From Cryptomeria japonica (Eukaryota; Streptophyta; Pinopsida; Cupressales; Cupressaceae), in NCBI RefSeq assembly GCF_030272615.1, contig NC_081413.1, positions 160,578,849 through 160,642,848 of the forward strand: a DNA stretch of 64,000 nucleotides. Direction: 5' to 3'. Both the position numbers and the translations under genes were made by a program. Numbering within the stretch: the stretch's first letter is position 1; each line of letters starts with the position of its first letter. This document shows, piece by piece, positions 35,854 through 45,656 of the stretch. The notes under the pieces are model-generated. The model did no database searches. It worked only from the letters and a program-made list of their open reading frames with translations, and had not been told where the DNA came from.

Positions 35854-38655
35854 CTACCTGCCCCCTCTATCTGGTGGTGGTGGAGGACCCATGACCCCAC
35901 CACTCGATGCCTGCCTCCTCCGACTCCCTCCCGTAGCTGTCGCTGTACGCGATGGTCTATGGAAGCTCCTCACCCGCTGATCTATCGGCACTGCACCGTA
36001 GTAGAGGTCCCTCAAGTATCCTATCTCCTCTCCAGCCCACAGGACATATGCATAGCCTGCCCCTATGTCCTTTGCCACCTACCTCCCTGCCCTCAGCGCC
36101 ATCTCAGCCTCTATGTAGCGCTGAATCACCTGATCTCTCTCCCGCTCAGTATCCCTGAGCCTGGTCCAGAGCTGATCTCTCTCCCTCTCCAACTCCTGTA
36201 TCTCATCTGCCTGACCCTGGCAGATCTCCCTCAGCTCAATCAGCTCATCCTCCTCTAGATCCCCACCCTCTGCCTCTGCCTGTGGCTCTCCCTCTGTAGG
36301 TGCCTGCTCCTATATCGGTACCTGTACTGGTGCCTGTACGGGTACCTATCTCTGTGCATGCCTCTATCCTTGTACCTATCCCTACACCTGTCCCTATCCC
36401 TGTCTCTGCTTGGGACCCTGTGCTGCTGGTACCTGTAGGGGTAATCCTTCGCGACCCCTCACCACCCTAGCCTGCTGCTCCTCTCCACCCTCCCTTCGAG
36501 GTGCAACCCTCCTCTCCCCAACTACTCCCCTCCGCCTTCGTCGGCCTCTACCCCCATCACCTCCACCACCATCATCATCATCTCCCCCTCCATCTCCCTC
36601 CAATAGCTCCCCTGGATCTGTCAGTCATGGGAATGGATGCTCCACCCAATATGTTGAATACTCAACATCCATCCCAGCATCGTCGACCTCTGGCCACATG
36701 TCCCAAGGTAGGGGTACCATCTCTGCCAGCTATGTGACCGCCTGATCATATGACAATAAAGGCCCAAACTGCGCCTGATCCCTAACTGTACGGGCATACA
36801 TACCCGAGCCTCATGGCATCCTTTGGATCCTGCCATACTGCCTGCATACCCTGTCCACAAGCTACCTCTCTAATACATAGGGTGTCTGCCCAATCAGGTA
36901 CCTGCTTTGGAAGGTGTATGGCAGCTCCACTGCATCATCCTTCCACTCCTCGCATCCTAGATACGGTTTCCAGATGACTACATCAATATCATCCAACACT
37001 CACCGCCAATGCTCTAACCTACCAATCCGCGGCTGCAAGGTGATCATGTCATATAAATGAACAAAGCTGCGTCCATGTCCCCTACCTCAAAAGTGTATCG
37101 GCCTCATCACTGGCAAATGCTCATAGGCCCAAACCTACAGTAGTGTCACCCCGTAGCCCAATCCCACTAACCCATGGTATACAAACTGGTGAAGCTTAGA
37201 GTACAGGTGGGCCAATACACATGGTCCCCAGGCATATCTGGTGTGATCTATCACCAGTGTCTCCAGTGCTCCCCCCAGCCCATAGCCAATCCCCGTGTCG
37301 CCCTGTCTAGGCATAGAAATCCACTGATCACTCCTTCGATCATGGCCGGCAATGCTAACCCTGTGGCGGTCATGGTGTCCCATGCCACATGTCCTGCCCT
37401 CATCTCTAGGCTAGGATCCTGGAACACCCGTCTCAATGCCTCCCTATCTCCGTCACGATCATATGGAATCAACTCTCCATCAATCAGTATCCGTAGAATC
37501 CTGTAGACATCCTCAAGGGTGACTATCATCTCACCCATCGGCAAATGGAAGGTGCACGTCTCTGAGTGCCATCTCTCCGCCAGCGCAGTTAGCAAACCCA
37601 TGTTTGCCCAAAACTCAAGCACATACAATATATGTCTCAAACCCATCTCCTCGATGGCAGCTCTATCCTGAAATGACAACTCAGGTCGCAATCTCTATGT
37701 CAATGGGAATCTCTCCCATGACTCTAGCATAGGCAAATACTCCTGTAGTCAAACAACTCAATCATGTCAGTTATAGTGGCATTCACTGTTTATCACAAAA
37801 TGCTACTCGCTATCTAAATGCATATGGCTATCTACCCTAGTGACACTCACTGTTCATCACAAAGTGTTGCTATTTATTCTAGTGGTACTCACTGTTCATC
37901 ACAAAGTACTATGTGTGTGACACTCATTGTTCATCACAAAGTGTTACTCACATTTGCACTCCCTGTTCATCACAAAGTGCTGCTCATACTTTGGGGTACT
38001 CCCTATTCATCACAAAGTGTTGCTCATACTTTGGGGTACTCCCTGTTCATCACAAAGTACTCTATCTTGGTACTCACTATTCATCACAAAGTGCCTTGAT
38101 CTATCCTAGTCTTCCTAGAGGATCTGCTTGAGTGTATCCTCTCAGCAGCTTATCCAATCGACAACGTATGTTCATCACAGAACTGCCGATTTGACCTCGA
38201 AGACCAAAACTTGCATTTTTTTTACACAAACGCGCTTGACTGACACAAACATGCCTACAGACTGCACAAGCGCACCTGAAAAACACAGACGCGCTTGTAC
38301 GACAAAGACGTGCCTAGGCTGTGCATAAATGCGACTATACTACGCAGACGCCCCTGCACAATGCAGATGCGCTCGCATTTGACGCAAACACGGTTCCAGA
38401 CACAGACGTGCCTGGCACCGACACAGACGCACCTGTCAGACACAGACGCACCTGACACTGATGCAAACGCGGTTACACATTTTCAGACTTTTTTGTACCC
38501 TATTCCTAAGTGCATTTATTGCTCTAACTAGCATGCATTAATGACAACAATAAATGCATCAAAGTACGAGGAGGCTTGGTGGTACTTACCGGCTCTCCTG
38601 CCTCTGCTGGCCTCTGAAATCGTCGAACGCGGTCGAATCTGTGCACGGAAGCCAT
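35854..38655 (-). pseudogene. Antisense spliced PMD (plant mobile domain) gene of Tat-1
   Basis: Reads against gag-pol. Exon 1 (38655-38590) has an ATG and 22 codons (MASVHRFDRVRRF...), then a textbook donor GTAAGT. Exon 2 starts at 37742 after TTTGACTACAG in phase 0. It opens with EYLPMLESWERF and the plant mobile domain: LRHILYVLEFWANMGLLTAL, AERWHSETCTFHLPMGE, VTLEDVYRILRI. This is followed by WGPCVLAHLYSKLHQF, a Gly/Arg-rich basic tract (about 36500-36600), a coiled coil (RDQLWTRLRDTERERDQVI) and a Pro-rich tail ending at 35854. A frameshift near 37260 and several stops (the first near 37695 in exon 2, TAG) break it. PMD proteins occur in plant hosts (MAIN/MAIL family, linked to transposon silencing) and in transposons. 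Tat-2 has the same arrangement. Confidence 0.82.
37743..38589 (-). repeat. Intron of the Tat-1 PMD gene, with two repeat arrays
   Basis: 847-bp GT-AG intron. The 3' half (37785-38100) holds about eight copies of TGTTCATCACAAAGTG (given on the plus strand), 25-50 bases apart. The 5' half (38225-38475) holds at least nine copies of a word close to CACAGACGCACCTG on the plus strand, which is GCGTCTGTG in the direction of the antisense transcript. Confidence 0.75.
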
Positions 38656-38746
38656 TGTTGCTGACTGCTACTGCTCTTTTCCTGCTCTGCACTTTGATCT
38701 CATGAAGGTGTAGATGACAATGAGGATGTCTTTTGCCCGTGGTCTA

Positions 38747-38753
38747 TCTTATA
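38747..38753 (-). promoter_or_regulatory. TATA-like box of the Tat-1 antisense PMD gene
   Basis: TATAAGA on the minus strand, 98 bases upstream of the PMD ATG. Tat-2 has TATAAAT 89 bases upstream of its PMD ATG. The shared spacing supports an antisense promoter lying between the PMD gene and the 3' LTR. Confidence 0.55.
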
Positions 38754-38985
38754 GCCTACCCTAGCCTTAGCCTTCATTTCCCGAGCCAGTCTTCCTCATC
38801 CGGTGACTTTGTCACTTTATCCGGTCAGTCCATTCTAGCCTTTCTTTCTTATCGAGAGATTGTCTGCAATCTTTCCAGACATTTTCATCCAATCTCTCGA
38901 GGGGGCATATCATTCCCATTCTGGGGCAACTCTGTATCAGTTCATCTTATCTTCTTTGAAACAACGCGACAAGCCGCATTGTCTC

Positions 38986-38999
38986 AAAGAGGGGCAAAA
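38986..38999 (+). promoter_or_regulatory. Tat-1 polypurine tract
   Basis: AAAGAGGGGCAAAA directly before the 3' LTR. The identical sequence precedes the Tat-2 3' LTR on the minus strand. Confidence 0.9.
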
Positions 39000-39786
39000 T
39001 GTAGACACCTAAAATTGTCATGTCTAATTAAATAAATATTTTATTTATTTAATTATCTATGCTTAATTCTTCTATTAATTAAATAAATCTTTATTTATTT
39101 AATTAATTCATTTATCCTCTTCTAGCCTTATTTCTCATTTAAATAAATACATTTATTTATTTAAATTATCATTTTCCTAAATTAAATAAATATCTTATTT
39201 ATTTAATTGATCCCACTTCTTCTATTAATTAAATAAATCTTTATTTATTTAATTAATTCATTACCTTTTTCTACCCATGACACATGTCATTCATCTCTTA
39301 ATTTATACACTACCTACCCATTTCATTATTTTATTATTTCTTTTACCTACCCTCTAATCCTAGCCGACCTCCTTTTATGCCTCTCAATCTTATCCCTCCA
39401 TTTCATATAGTGTCTTCTATATAAGGAGATGCTTCCTTCATTATCAAACCCTAATCAAGCATTCTAATGACTTAATGCCCTAATGATCATTTTGACTACA
39501 CTACGATCCTACTTGCAACCACATTCCGTTCTTTGTTGAGCTCTTGTGCATATAAAATTTGAGAGCAAATATATCAAGCAAGATCAATGGAGATAGGAAG
39601 AATGGAGATCAAAACCCTATTGGACATGTGATGGTATAATCTTTGTGATTTCATGTGATTTGCATTGTCTTAGGTAATCTTCATATGTTATGGTGGATCT
39701 TTGTTGTTGTTAGGCTAGGGTTTGGTGGTTGAATTCATTTAGCCTTTCAATCTTGTTATTATTGTTATCCATTTTCACCATATACA
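39000..39786 (+). repeat. Tat-1 3' LTR
   Basis: 787 bp, the partner of 23889-24675. It ends CCATATACA and is followed by the CTTAC duplication and then Tat-2 LTR sequence. Confidence 0.95.
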
Positions 39787-39916
39787 CTTACAAATGATAA
39801 AGACCAAGTGCGTGACATAGGAGAAATGTTAATGCGACGCAAAAACCTAAAATGAGGCAATGCGCAAATGTTAAAGTATGACTCCGCAAGCGTTGACCAT
39901 TTTTAGGTGTCTACAT
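39787..39916 (-). repeat. Tat-2 3' LTR, proximal part
   Basis: On the minus strand it begins TGTAGACACCTAAAAATGG after the polypurine tract. The LTR is continued at 23888 once Tat-1 and one CTTAC are removed, giving about 1.51 kb. Its first 15 bases match the Tat-1 LTR start. Confidence 0.85.
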
Positions 39917-39933
39917 TTTGCCCCTCTTTGAGA
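39917..39933 (-). promoter_or_regulatory. Tat-2 polypurine tract
   Basis: Minus-strand CTCAAAGAGGGGCAAAA abutting the 3' LTR, the same core as in Tat-1. Confidence 0.85.
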
Positions 39934-40190
39934 CAATGCGATTTTAAGCATTGTTTCAAAGAACAATAATGAAAATGCCCCAGACAATGACAATGACATA
40001 TGCATGCCCCCTCGAAGAATTGGCCGGAAACAATGCAGAGAAGAGGCCAATTGATCGATAAAAATGATAGGATCGAACGGACTGACAATCGGATATTGGA
40101 TGCATGAAGGACAAGCAATTAATGACACAAAAGACCATGACCAACATAAGATGGAGAGGGTGCATGTCCATCTATGCACTGACAAAGATC

Positions 40191-40197
40191 TATAAAT
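40191..40197 (+). promoter_or_regulatory. TATA-like box of the Tat-2 antisense PMD gene
   Basis: TATAAAT, 89 bases upstream of ATG 40280, matching position and spacing in Tat-1. Confidence 0.55.
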
Positions 40198-40279
40198 GAA
40201 ACCAAGAGAGTGAAAATTGCTCATTTGCACTAGCCTAAGAGGAGAATTTGTTGCTCTGGAAAAGGACACTTGCAGAGAG

Positions 40280-42545
40280 ATGGCAAACATTCCAAGGGCA
40301 GATCACCTCAGAGAACATGTACACACATTCAGACAATCGGACGATGCAGGAGCAGTGGTATGTATCTCAAAAACCCATATTTTCAATTTCATGAATTTTG
40401 ATCGCTTGTTGGACATTACGGGGCCCACAGGGGATGCAGAAAGTGACTTCTACGCTTGTGTAGGGTGAATCCTGCGCTTGTGTGAGGTCTTTTGTGCTTG
40501 TGTAGGGTACACAGGTGCATGTTACATGACACAGGCACAGGTTCCTTGACACAGGCACAGTTGTGCATTAGGAACTCAATTTTGGTCCAAAACGACATGC
40601 GAATGATCCGAAAAGGGGGGATAAGGGTAGGATAAGTTAGAATAGATGAAAAACACCCTGATGTGGACATGAAAATGAGGAAATGCAACCCATAGGAGAA
40701 AACCCTAAAACTGACAAAATGTGCCCCAATTGTGATACAGAGTCGACAGTATCCATTGATCACACGGGAGAACCGACCTGACTGTTTCATGCTACGACAT
40801 AGACTCAGGAGCATGGATAGAGATACATTAGTAGGACTGAGGATATACTATATCACGTTCATGCCCAAGATTAGGGCAAACACAGGACTGCTTACTGCAT
40901 TGGTAGAGCGATGGCATTCAAAGACTTCCTCCTTCCATCTGGCGACTGGAGAGGCAACTGTGACACTAGAGGATGTATGGCGTATCCTCCGCATTCCAAT
41001 TCATGGAGAGATGATAGAGTATGACCTAATGATAGGGAGGGATGCGTTGTACAGATTATTTGAGTGCGACACAGATGATCTGGATATAATGGAGAGAGAG
41101 ATTGGCTGGGAGACCATGGCATCAGAGTATGATCGATGATATGTGGTGATAGCAGTGGTGATAGCATGTCTACTAGTAGGAGACAGATGAGGACATGGAT
41201 TCCCTATTGGATGGAGAAGAGTGATAGAGCAGATGGTGACAGAGGGGATGGTCTACGCATGGGGACCATGTGTACTAGCTATGCTGTATTTTCAGCTGCA
41301 TCAGATAGCATATCAGGGAGTTCAGACTTTGAGCTGTGGAGTCACATTGTTACAGGTATGGGCATTCAAGCATATAGCTATATGTCGATCGATTATAGAG
41401 AGACAGGTAGTACCACACCGACCATATGTGTACTGCTATGGGGGAGCACTGAGACAGGGTCCTTTTGGATACATATTGTACTGGTGACATGAGCTAGACA
41501 AATTGAGAGAGTTCACATGGAGGCCATATCGTGATTGCCCGGGATGGTCAGATGACAGTGAGGAGCTACCGTATTGCAGATAGGAGAGGTACCTAATTGG
41601 GCAACCAGTGAATCACCAGAGAGTGATTGAGTTGTACCTACCAGAGAGAGTCAAACGATAGTTTGGAGAGAGGCAGGATGTACCTAGGAGGACTACACAT
41701 TTTGCCTGATCTCATAGGGAGACGAGTCAATGGGGGAGTATGATTCAGCCACACATAGCATATGCTAACTTCTCACAGCTACAATAGAGATAGTGGGATT
41801 GGAGATCAGATGTAGTAGACGCCAGGACGACAGAGGAGTATGAGAGATGGTTTGCACGACTATGGCCAGTGCCATTGACAGATCCGAATATTCCAGTACT
41901 GAGACAACAAGAGGACTTCCCACTCACAGGAGAGGAGGAGGGAGATGATGAGGATGAGGAGGATGAGGGTGGGGATGAGGATGATGGGGATGATGAGGAT
42001 GGAGATGAGGAGGGGGGTGACGAGGATGGAGATGAGGATGAGGATGACGAGCAGGAGGCATTGCAGGATATACCCATAGAACTGGAGACATCTAGGATAG
42101 AGGAGATGGAGATGTGTGGGGCTATCATAGCGAGTCAGCAGGATCACATTGCAACTTTAGAGAGAGAGCATGAGCAGTTCAGAGCGGAGATAGTCAGACT
42201 CACAGTGGCTTGAGACATAGCAATAGCTTAGGCACAACGAGAGGAACAAAGAGTCACTAAGTACATTGGGTCGATTCGGGATGCCAGTGCATGCGAGATA
42301 GCATAGATGTTGGTAGAGACCGGAGAGGACATACGCCATTGGAGGACACTATATGAGAGTGCAGTCCCACCAGAGCAGAGAGCAGCATCATATCGGACAT
42401 GATCGAGGACAGAGAGTAGGGCACGCTCTCGGAGGTCATTGAGCGCATTGGGGTGAGTGGACCTATGAGACCACCACAGCCAGGACCAGGAGGGACATCA
42501 TCCGCAAGACATTGCAAGAATGAGGAGGACAGAGGGAGCACCTAG
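40280..42545 (+). pseudogene. Antisense spliced PMD gene of Tat-2
   Basis: Plus strand, against Tat-2 gag-pol. Exon 1 (40280-40357) encodes 26 residues (MANIPRADHLREHVHTF...) and ends at donor GTATGT. The intron is 383 bp, with acceptor TGTGATACAG; exon 2 starts at 40741 in phase 0, the same position and phase as in Tat-1. The PMD follows: LVGLRIYYITFM, GLLTALVERWHSKTSSFHL, VTLEDVWRILRI, then MVYAWGPCVLAMLYFQLHQI. A long acidic Glu/Asp/Gly tract (about 41930-42060) replaces the basic tract of Tat-1, then a coiled coil (SQQDHIATLEREHEQFRAEI) and a Pro-rich end at 42545. Several stops and at least two frameshifts (near 41140 and 42430) break it. It may have been a nuclear DNA- or chromatin-associated protein; that is inference. 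Confidence 0.8.
40452..40565 (+). repeat. GCGCTTGTGT motif array in the Tat-2 PMD intron
   Basis: Copies of a word close to GCGCTTGTGTAGG near 40452, 40474 and 40491 in the direction of the antisense transcript, followed by two inverted copies (GACACAGGCACAG). Related to the leader arrays of both elements. Confidence 0.6.
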
Positions 42546-43679
42546 TGACAGAGGCACGTGCTCCATATGATGGATAGTGGACATTATGTAGTTTGACATT
42601 TTTTGTAGTCAGCCTGCGGGCCATACTTAGGATAGACAGTCCAATTTTGTACTTTGATATTATTGTGACATATGATATGATATGCATCGATATGATGGGA
42701 TGCAATATGTTATGACTGATAGCTATATTGTTCATGTATGGATGACTTATGCACTATTTATATACCATTGTGGAACATGTATGAATGTATTTTTATTTTT
42801 TTAATGTGTTTTTGATGCATTGATAATATGAAATGGATAAAATACTTGATGTGATGCTTGATGTAATGCAAATGTACTAACCAAATGGATGCAGGATGCA
42901 AGATATGTATGTAGAGAAATCAGAGCACTAGATCGAACTGACTATCTGGATGGAAGAAATGTTAGTAAGAAGAAAATGAGATAGAGGATAGTTAGAAACA
43001 CAGAAAAACTTGCTTTCAGTAATGCACGTTGTAGGTGAGAACCTTTATTTTAATGTAGCAAAATGGATGTGTAGCATCATGGCATGGAAGGCCAGAGCTA
43101 AAATGCAACCCTTTTTGCAAAAAAGACAGACATATCGCAGACAAACAACAATCACAATCAAAAATAAAAGAACCATGAACCATCCCGGTCACTCTAAATC
43201 ACTCAGTGACATCATCGAGCAACATAGGAACATGATTGGAGATAAATCAATAAAAAGATAAGATGCACAAATTCCAACAAATCAAACAAACATTTTGATC
43301 TTCATTGACAAAAGTTGAAAGTGTTGATAGGACGATCATGTTGTCTGGTTTCAGGGAATGTGGTACCCCATCTAAGACAGGACACAATCTGGTTTCGAGT
43401 ATACCACACCCTGTATAAGACTCATGATAGTGTGCCAAGAACAAATAAATTTGCGGTTGATTGACATGACAAGTGCGATCAGTTTGAATGTCTAGTTTGA
43501 TTGAAAAGTTCATCTGTTTAAGCGTGATTTCATTAAAGCACAGTGTTGGATTGCGAGTCGTTGGATGTATACTCGGTGATCTGTCTTATGCACCAAGAGG
43601 ATATTTATTGCAAAATGCTTTTTTCTTTTTTTTTTGCTTTTCGATTTTTTACAATTTTTTGTTTGTTTTTTCAGGACTT
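42546..43679 (-). other. Non-coding stretch of Tat-2
   Basis: Between the end of the PMD gene and the minisatellite. AT-rich, with no domain-bearing frame. Probably holds the 3' ends of both the sense and antisense transcripts. Confidence 0.5.
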
Positions 43680-44036
43680 TATTTGACTTTTTAGGGATTT
43701 TTTTCTGGACATTATTCAATTTTTTTGGATTATTTTAGGACATTTTTCAATTTTTATGATTTTTTCAGGACATTTTTCAATTTTTATGATTTTTTTCAGG
43801 ACATTTTTCAATTTTTATGATTTTTTCAGGACATTTTTCAATTTTTATGATTTTTTCAGGACATTTTTCAATTTTTATGATTTTTTCAGGACATTTTCCA
43901 ATTTTTATGATTTTTTCAAGACATTTTTCAATTTTTATGATTTTTTCAAGACATTTTTCAATTTTTATGATTTTTTTAGGACATTTTTCAATTTTTATGA
44001 TTTTTTCAGGACATTTTTGGATGCAAAAGTTCCAGT
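43680..44036 (-). repeat. 30-bp minisatellite downstream of Tat-2 integrase
   Basis: About ten copies of a 30-base unit (core GGACATTTTTCAATTTTTATG plus a T-run and CA on the plus strand), with a one-base length change in one copy. The matching position in Tat-1 is only a short A-rich tract. Frames through it in either direction (units like IFMIFSGHFS) are not real proteins. Confidence 0.9.
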
Positions 44037-44494
44037 GATTGATCATGACAAGGGGAACACACCTAATGCGCATCTGAAAGACATACATAGACCAGGACCA
44101 AAACATATATACAAGAAACTAGAGTATGCAAGACAATGATGTTGACCAATAACAGGCCTGGAATAGGACATTGGGTCAAGACGAAGATAGACATGATAAA
44201 CTGGCCAAGAGAAAGCATAACTAGAGGTCATGACAGATGACAGAGCAATAATCTTGTTACACATGGTGCTTATTTGCCAAGTTTTCACCATGGTACTTGC
44301 CCAAAGCGCCTGTTTGCCAGGTTTTCACTAGAGGGCGAATCATTTTTTCTTTACTCTTTTGTTCTTTTATTTCACTCTGTTTTTTTTTTTTGTATTTTGC
44401 TTTTTTTTCACTTTTTTTTGTATTTTTTTGCTTTTTCCATTTTTTTGTATTTTTTCAGGATCATATTTGAAGAAGTGCTGATAGAAAATTATGC
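44037..44494 (-). other. Conserved non-coding block after Tat-2 integrase
   Basis: Minus strand carries GGTGAAAACCTGGCAAACAG and GGGCAAGTACCATGGTGAAA, shared with Tat-1 at 34155-34290, next to a purine-rich run (44345-44460). Confidence 0.6.
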
Positions 44495-45656
44495 CTAGTA
44501 CTTGCGAAGATGCATGTTGTTTATAGGATCAGATAGAGGTTCACCTTCTGGTGTGGCAAGCTGATATGCCCCCGAGCCATATGTTGCAGTTACTATGAAA
44601 GGCCCAACCCAATTAGGTTCAAACTTGCCTTTGATGATGTCAGTAGACTGCATTCTTGGGATTTACCTTTAAAACCAGATCTCCCACTTCGAAGTGTTGC
44701 CCTTTGACCTTCTTATTATAAGAGCGACGGAGATGGTTTTGATATGCTTGCAAATGTGTCAAAGCTGTCTGATGTTTCTCATCTAACATCTCAAGTTGGT
44801 GCAACCGAGAGACTCTGTGTGTCTCATCATCAATCAGATGTTGCAAGGAAACACGCAAGGAAGGAATCTCCACTTCCAAGGGTAAAATGGCTTCCGCACC
44901 ATACACCAAGGAATAAGGTGTTGCGCTAGTAGGTGTGCGGATAGAAGTGCGATAGGCCCATAGTGCTGGATTCAACTAAACATGCCAATCTCGACCAACA
45001 TCATTGACAACCTTTTTTAGGATCTTGATAATGGTTTTATTTGATTCTTCGGCTTGACCATTCCCCTGTGGATAGTATGGACTGGAGAAATGGTGTTGGA
45101 TATGAAACTTTTCACAAAGTTCCTTGACATCTTTATTCTTGAAGGGGCGACCATTATCAGTGACTATGGAAAGAGGAACCCCATACCAGCATATGATATA
45201 ATTCAATAGGAATTTTGAAATTTGCACACTAGTGATATAGGTCATGGGGATAGCCTCGATCCATTTTGTAAAATACTCTGTGGCTGTAATGATAAACTTG
45301 TGTCCATTTGCAGATGTCGGGTGAAATTTGCCAATAAGATCCAATCCCCATTGAGAAAAGGGCCACAAAGATATGACAGAATGAAGCCCTTGGGCTGGTG
45401 CATGAATGTAGTTTCCATGGATCTGGCATTTGTAACACTTCTTAACAAAATCATGAACATCTTTTTCCAGAGTGGGCCAATAATACCTAGCATGAATCAA
45501 CTTTTTGGCTAAGCTCAGACCATTGAAATGGCCCCCACATATACCATTGTGAACCTCATGTAAAGCCGTTTGTGCTTCATCAGAATCCAAACACCTGAGG
45601 AGGGTATGGTCAAAAGAATGATGGTAAAGGGTGTCGGCGATGATGACATATTTGGC
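44495..45656 (-). pseudogene. Tat-2 integrase
   Basis: HHCC zinc domain (VHNGICGGHF, CYKCQIHGN), catalytic Asp, Asp and Glu in WGLDLIG, VTDNGRPF and GNGQAEESNK, then the C-terminal module. A stop lies at 44976 and a frameshift near 44645 just before the GPF motif. The homologous end runs to TAG at 44495. Overall about 70 percent similar to Tat-1 by eye. Confidence 0.9.

Larger units (their letters stand above)
23889..39786 (+). mobile_element. Tat-1: complete Tat-type Ty3/gypsy element, 15.9 kb
   Basis: Two 787-bp LTRs (six differences by eye), target duplication CTTAC (23884-23888 and 39787-39791), primer site, 1.8-kb leader, gag-protease-G-patch-RT-RNase H-archaeal-type RNase H-integrase in sense, then an antisense spliced PMD gene, then a polypurine tract. 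It is the youngest insertion by LTR divergence, yet its sense frame has thirteen stops and one frameshift. Confidence 0.95.

Noticed and set aside
35952-36745. Plus-strand Pro/Ser-rich frames opposite the PMD gene
   Set aside because: They are complements of the Gly/Arg-rich and coiled-coil coding tracts of the minus-strand PMD gene.
37830-38100. Regularly spaced repeat that looks superficially like a CRISPR array
   Set aside because: Spacing is irregular, spacers are partly similar, no cas genes are present, and the context is a plant retrotransposon intron.
43740-44139. Open frames on both strands made of repeated IFMIFSGHFS-type or EKIIKIEKCP-type units
   Set aside because: They are translations of the 30-bp minisatellite, with no independent coding signal.
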